From NCBI GenBank assembly GCA_033720855.1, contig JAWWBR010000165.1, positions 1 to 7,132 of the forward strand: a stretch of 7,132 bases of DNA, given 5' to 3'. Below are positions 5,000 through 7,132 of this stretch, piece after piece. Below the pieces are notes generated by a model. That model worked only from the letters and a program-made list of their open reading frames with translations, ran no database searches and was not told the origin of the DNA. This DNA comes from SMXQ01 sp033720855. GTDB lineage: Bacteria; Pseudomonadota; Alphaproteobacteria; SMXQ01. Made by a program: the position numbers and the translations under genes. Every line of letters begins with the position of its first letter. Position 1 is the first letter of the stretch.

Positions 5000-5022
5000 G
5001 GGGCGGGCGATCGACCCGCCCC
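5000..5022 (+). other. GC-rich hairpin in the leader of the threonine aldolase gene
   Basis: GGGGCGGG (5000-5007) and CCCGCCCC (5015-5022) form a perfect eight-pair stem around a seven-base loop CGATCGA, ending 30 bases before the ATG at 5053. There is no T-run, so it is not a standard terminator. It could influence translation of a gene that lacks a clear ribosome binding site, or be a second part of the upstream termination region. Confidence 0.4.
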
Positions 5023-5052
5023 TCGCCCTCGCAACGGCAACGGGTCCACCCC

Positions 5053-6102
5053 ATGGATTTCCGCAGCGACAATACCGCCGGCATCTCGCCCCCCATCCTC
5101 GCGGCACTGGGCGCCGCCAATACCGGCACCGCCGCGGCCTATGGCGAGGACGACCTGAGCCGCGCCATCGAGGCCCGCATCGGAGAGGTGTTCGAGTGCG
5201 ACGCGGCGGTCTTCCTGATGGCGACAGGCACCGCCGCCAACGCGGTCGCGCTGGCCGCCATGACGCCGCCCTGGGGGGCGGTGTTTTGCCATCCCCAGGC
5301 CCATGTCAATCTCGATGAATGCGGCGCGCCGGAGTTCTATACCGGTGGCGCCAAGCTGATGGTCCTGCCCGACCGCGAGGGCAAGATCGCGATCGCCGAC
5401 ATCGAAGCCGCCCGCGCCCGGCTGATCCACGGGGTCCATAACGCCCAGCCCGCCGCCATCAGCCTCTCCCAGGCCGCCGAAACCGGGCGCGTCTACGCTC
5501 CCGACGAGCTGCGCGCGTTTGCCGATTATGCCCATGAGCGAGGGCTCCGGCTGCACGTGGACGGGGCGCGCTTCGCCAATGCCTTGGTCGGGCTCGGCTG
5601 CACGCCGGCCGAGGCCTCGTGGAAAGCCGGCGTCGATGTCTTGTGTTTCGGGGCGAGCAAGAACGGCGCCTTCGCGGCCGAGGCGATCGTCTGTTTCGAC
5701 CCGGCCCTGGCCGAGACCATCGCCTTCCGCCGCAAGCGGGGCGGCCATCTGTTCTCGAAAATGCGGTTTCTCGCAGCCCAGTTCGACGCCTACCTCGCCG
5801 ACGATCTGTGGCTGGAGAACGCCCGCCACGCCAACGCCATGGCGGCGCGCCTGGCCGACGGCCTCGCCGCCGTCTCCGGCGCCCGGCTAGCCTACCCGAG
5901 GGAGGCCAACGAGGTCTTCGTCGAGTTGCCGCCCGCCATCATCGCCGGGCTCGAGGCCGACGGGGCGCAGTTCTACCGCTGGGGCGGCGCCGAGTCGCCG
6001 GTCCTCAGGCTGGTCTGCGCCTTCGACACCGAACCGGCGGCGGTCGATGGCTTTATCGCCTCGGCCAAGGCGCACGCGGACGGCGCCGGGCAAGCCGGCT
6101 GA
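5053..6102 (+). CDS. ltaE: Low-specificity L-threonine aldolase (PLP-dependent)
   Basis: A 349-aa cytosolic fold-type I PLP enzyme that cleaves L-threonine and L-allo-threonine to glycine and acetaldehyde, feeding glycine and one-carbon metabolism. The N-terminal FRSDNTAGISPPI (3-15), the phosphate-loop region ATGTAANAVAL, the H80/H84 region leading into AHVNLDECGAPEFYTGG (a cofactor-stacking histidine), the HVDGARFANAL motif with D170 contacting the PLP ring nitrogen, and FGASKNG with K203 as the Schiff-base lysine are all in place. Length and order are those of the family. No Shine-Dalgarno sequence is evident before the ATG at 5053 and no better in-frame start exists, because the ATG at 4979 is out of frame. 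A GC-rich hairpin lies in the leader. The gene is separated from the upstream gene by a terminator and followed by a hairpin, so it is probably transcribed alone. Serine hydroxymethyl-type activities are less likely. Confidence 0.93.
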   Translation: MDFRSDNTAGISPPILAALGAANTGTAAAYGEDDLSRAIEARIGEVFECDAAVFLMATGTAANAVALAAMTPPWGAVFCHPQAHVNLDECGAPEFYTGGAKLMVLPDREGKIAIADIEAARARLIHGVHNAQPAAISLSQAAETGRVYAPDELRAFADYAHERGLRLHVDGARFANALVGLGCTPAEASWKAGVDVLCFGASKNGAFAAEAIVCFDPALAETIAFRRKRGGHLFSKMRFLAAQFDAYLADDLWLENARHANAMAARLADGLAAVSGARLAYPREANEVFVELPPAIIAGLEADGAQFYRWGGAESPVLRLVCAFDTEPAAVDGFIASAKAHADGAGQAG

Positions 6103-6108
6103 GCGACG

Positions 6109-6130
6109 CCTGCTTCCGCTCGGAAGCGGG
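6109..6130 (+). terminator. Hairpin after the threonine aldolase gene
   Basis: CCTGCTTCC (6109-6117) pairs with GGAAGCGGG (6122-6130), nine pairs with one G-T, around loop GCTC, six bases after the ltaE stop. The following ATTGGAAATTTCT is T-containing but not a clean T-run. The position between convergent genes fits a terminator. Confidence 0.5.
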
Positions 6131-6150
6131 ATTGGAAATTTCTAGGAAGA

Positions 6151-6169
6151 GGCGGCGGAGATGGCCGCC
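6151..6169 (-). terminator. Hairpin downstream of the pilin gene
   Basis: GGCGGC (6151-6156) and GCCGCC (6164-6169) form a six-pair stem around a seven-base loop. Read on the minus strand it lies just after the pilin stop and is followed by TCTTCC, a pyrimidine-rich but weak tail. It probably acts with the neighbouring ltaE hairpin as a two-way termination zone. Confidence 0.4.
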
Positions 6170-6175
6170 CTTGAC

Positions 6176-6379
6176 TCAAGACCCCTGGGAACTCTGAATC
6201 GCGTTGCTGACCGCGGCGCTCCAGGTATTGAAGGTCGATTCCACCTCGTTGCCGAGCGCGGTCACCCCGGCAATGATGACAACCGACATCAAGGCCGCGA
6301 TCAGACCGTACTCGATGGCCGTAACCCCGTCATCGTCGGATAAAAGCCCACGTAGGCGATTTATCACACTGATCAACAT
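6176..6379 (-). CDS. Flp/Fap-type pilin subunit
   Basis: A 67-aa type IVb (Tad) prepilin, the structural subunit of thin adhesive pili. The short N-terminal leader MLISVINRLRGLLSDDDG (1-18) ends in the glycine where the prepilin peptidase cuts. The mature protein begins VTAIEYGLIAALMSVVIIAG, with the obligate Glu-Tyr at 23-24 (E5 and Y6 of the mature chain) and the hydrophobic helix that packs the filament. The C-terminal half (EVESTFNTWSAAVSNAIQS) is short, as usual. The ATG at 6379 is preceded by GGGGAG six bases away; an in-frame ATG 14 codons upstream lacks this and would spoil the leader. No tad/cpa assembly genes are next to it, so it must rely on a machinery encoded elsewhere or be an additional pilin copy. 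A CtrA-type box lies upstream. Confidence 0.95.
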   Translation of the reverse strand: MLISVINRLRGLLSDDDGVTAIEYGLIAALMSVVIIAGVTALGNEVESTFNTWSAAVSNAIQSSQGS

Positions 6380-6647
6380 CTTTCGCTCCCCAGGCTGAAC
6401 CTTCCCTGCCGCCAGATCCAAAGCCCAACCCGCAAAATGCTGCGGTGGTGAAGAGCGCCATGCGCGCCCCCTCCCTCACCACCGCGGGCCCCTAAGGCCG
6501 GCAAACCGGTTGCAGGACCAACTCGCGCCGAGGCAACTATCGTGGCTTCTAAAGTCTTACCAAGACGTAAACGGTAACCGGGGCGCGATCTCCGGATCCC
6601 CTTCGCGGCGCCCAATTTGCCTTGCGCACCGCCGGGAGAGGACGCGG

Positions 6648-6662
6648 TTAAGCCCGGATTAA
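6648..6662. promoter_or_regulatory. CtrA-type binding motif TTAA-N7-TTAA
   Basis: TTAA (6648-6651) and TTAA (6659-6662) are separated by exactly seven bases, the full consensus of the alphaproteobacterial cell-cycle/motility regulator CtrA. It lies 268 bases upstream of the Flp-pilin ATG. In Caulobacter the pilin gene pilA is directly activated by CtrA, so the pairing makes sense. The distance would require a long leader, and no convincing -10 is seen nearby. Confidence 0.45.
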
Positions 6663-6796
6663 CGGCGTTCGGCAACGATTGGCGCCCCCCCCTGGGCGAC
6701 GGGGCGCATTAGCTAAAATGCGTTGCAATACCTGGCGGCCCGGCGCGTTGCCGGGCGTCAAAGATCGGGCCAGATTTGCTCTTTTGCTGATGGTGG

Positions 6797-6816
6797 GGGG
6801 CGGCTCTGTCCGCCCC
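6797..6816 (-). terminator. Hairpin after the CmcJ-like gene
   Basis: GGGGCGG (6797-6803) and CCGCCCC (6810-6816) form a seven-pair stem with a six-base loop, 20 bases past the stop on the minus strand. No T-run follows, so if it terminates transcription it would need help. Confidence 0.3.
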
Positions 6817-6835
6817 GCCCCGCCCTCTCGCGCCG

Positions 6836-7132
6836 CTAAAAGAAGACGAAGGACCGCACCACCACGTTCTTGCGGCAGGGCGCATCGGCGGGCGCGGTCG
6901 GGTCGACGCAGGCGGTGTGGAACGACCAGCGCGAGACCGAGCCGTCGGTGATGCTGTCGTAGCACTTCAGCATCGAGACCTCGTTGGGCTTCTGCTGGGG
7001 GAACCAGTACCACTCGTGGTCGGGGCGGTAGGTGAAGCGGGTGGTCTCGCCGACGCGGTCGTCGTAGATGCGGTAATTGGTGATATAGGGCTGGTCGGCG
7101 AAGGACGGCCAGGCGCAGAGCACGAAGGGATA
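6836..7132 (-). CDS. CmcJ/NvfI-family oxidoreductase, C-terminal part (partial)
   Basis: The frame is open to the right edge, so the start is outside the window; 98 codons and the stop are seen. The sequence has the look of the CmcJ/NvfI family (named after a cephalosporin 7-alpha-methoxylation protein and a fungal 2-oxoglutarate-dependent oxygenase). Seen are the YPFVLCAWPSFADQPYITN stretch near the edge, the YDDRVGETTRFTYRPDHEWYWFP core, MLKCYDSITDG, and the HTACVDPTAPADAP segment followed by the family's end, VVVRSFVFF. In bacteria these proteins are mostly uncharacterised; 2OG-dependent oxidation is a family-level inference, and the N-terminal part with other active-site residues is missing here. 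A GTG at 7123 is not a sensible start because homology-like sequence continues upstream. Confidence 0.8.
   Translation of the reverse strand, partial: YPFVLCAWPSFADQPYITNYRIYDDRVGETTRFTYRPDHEWYWFPQQKPNEVSMLKCYDSITDGSVSRWSFHTACVDPTAPADAPCRKNVVVRSFVFF

Larger units (their letters stand above)
6380..6835. other. Gene-free region upstream of the pilin gene
   Basis: About 450 bases lie between the pilin start and the end of the CmcJ-like gene. Minus-strand open frames here (6373-6675, 6648-7013) have Gly/Arg/Pro-rich translations without family resemblance and are not called. Visible elements are a dyad GTCTT-ACC-AAGAC (6554-6566), the CtrA-type box (6648-6662), hairpin GCCCGGC-GCGTT-GCCGGGC (6738-6756) and hairpin GGGGCGG-CTCTGT-CCGCCCC (6797-6816), the last lying 20 bases after the stop of the CmcJ-like gene. 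Confidence 0.6.

Noticed and set aside
3872..5107. Long 411-codon open frame on the minus strand
   Set aside because: It is antisense to the clearly coding NMT1-like gene, and its Arg/His/Gly-rich translation matches no family; it is a by-product of GC-rich codon use.
4843..5829. 328-codon open frame on the minus strand
   Set aside because: It is antisense to the threonine aldolase gene, which has all its catalytic motifs; the translation is Gly/Arg-rich and without domains.
6373..7013. Open frames on the minus strand upstream of the pilin
   Set aside because: The translations are low-complexity Gly/Arg/Pro, overlap real genes in another frame, and lack plausible starts.
1..7132. tRNA, rRNA, CRISPR array or complete insertion sequence
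   Set aside because: I saw no cloverleaf-like sequence, rRNA signature, regularly spaced repeats, transposase, or terminal inverted repeats with target duplication.

Overview
The window is a high-GC stretch with compact, mostly Shine-Dalgarno-led genes. Its gene content fits an alphaproteobacterium, probably Rhodospirillales-like, although no marker gene proves this. Supporting signs are a TPR-associated glycosyltransferase-9-type domain, a Flp/Fap pilin with a CtrA-type TTAA-N7-TTAA box upstream, and a CmcJ/NvfI-type oxidoreductase. Both edges cut through genes.

Layout from left to right. (1) 2-688: the C-terminal part of a GT9/heptosyltransferase-like protein on the plus strand, convergent with (2) 722-1114, an unrecognised 130-aa protein on the minus strand with a strong ribosome binding site. 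(3) 1115-1621: about 500 bases without a convincing gene, holding AT-rich islands, a 12-base direct repeat at 20-base period and small dyads. (4) 1622-2803: a compact metal-thiol module. It has a divergent MerR-family regulator with the three cysteines expected of a mercury sensor, a perfect 17-base operator dyad inside a 19-base promoter spacer, and three overlapping or closely packed genes: a small thioredoxin-fold protein with two CxxC motifs, a MerF-like mercury transporter, and a GDCCVxC-type cysteine-rich protein. No mercuric reductase, MerP or organomercury lyase is present. (5) 2804-3664: a 285-base region with inverted repeats, then a small 2-oxoglutarate/Fe(II) dioxygenase-like protein whose stop codon lies inside a nested stem-loop. 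(6) 3932-6102: a leaderless (apparently cytosolic) NMT1/THI5-type substrate-binding protein, a good intrinsic terminator, then a low-specificity L-threonine aldolase. (7) 6176-6379: a Flp-type pilin on the minus strand, followed by about 450 gene-free bases with a CtrA-type box and several GC-rich hairpins. (8) 6836-7132: the C-terminal part of a CmcJ/NvfI-family oxidoreductase on the minus strand.

The only set of genes that clearly works together is the mer-like module. The regulator should sense Hg(II) or a similar soft metal and underwind the 19-base-spaced promoter. MerF would bring the ion across the inner membrane. The two small cytosolic cysteine proteins would then accept, buffer or hand on the metal. 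The other genes look like independent single-gene units. I see no tRNA, rRNA, CRISPR array or complete insertion sequence.
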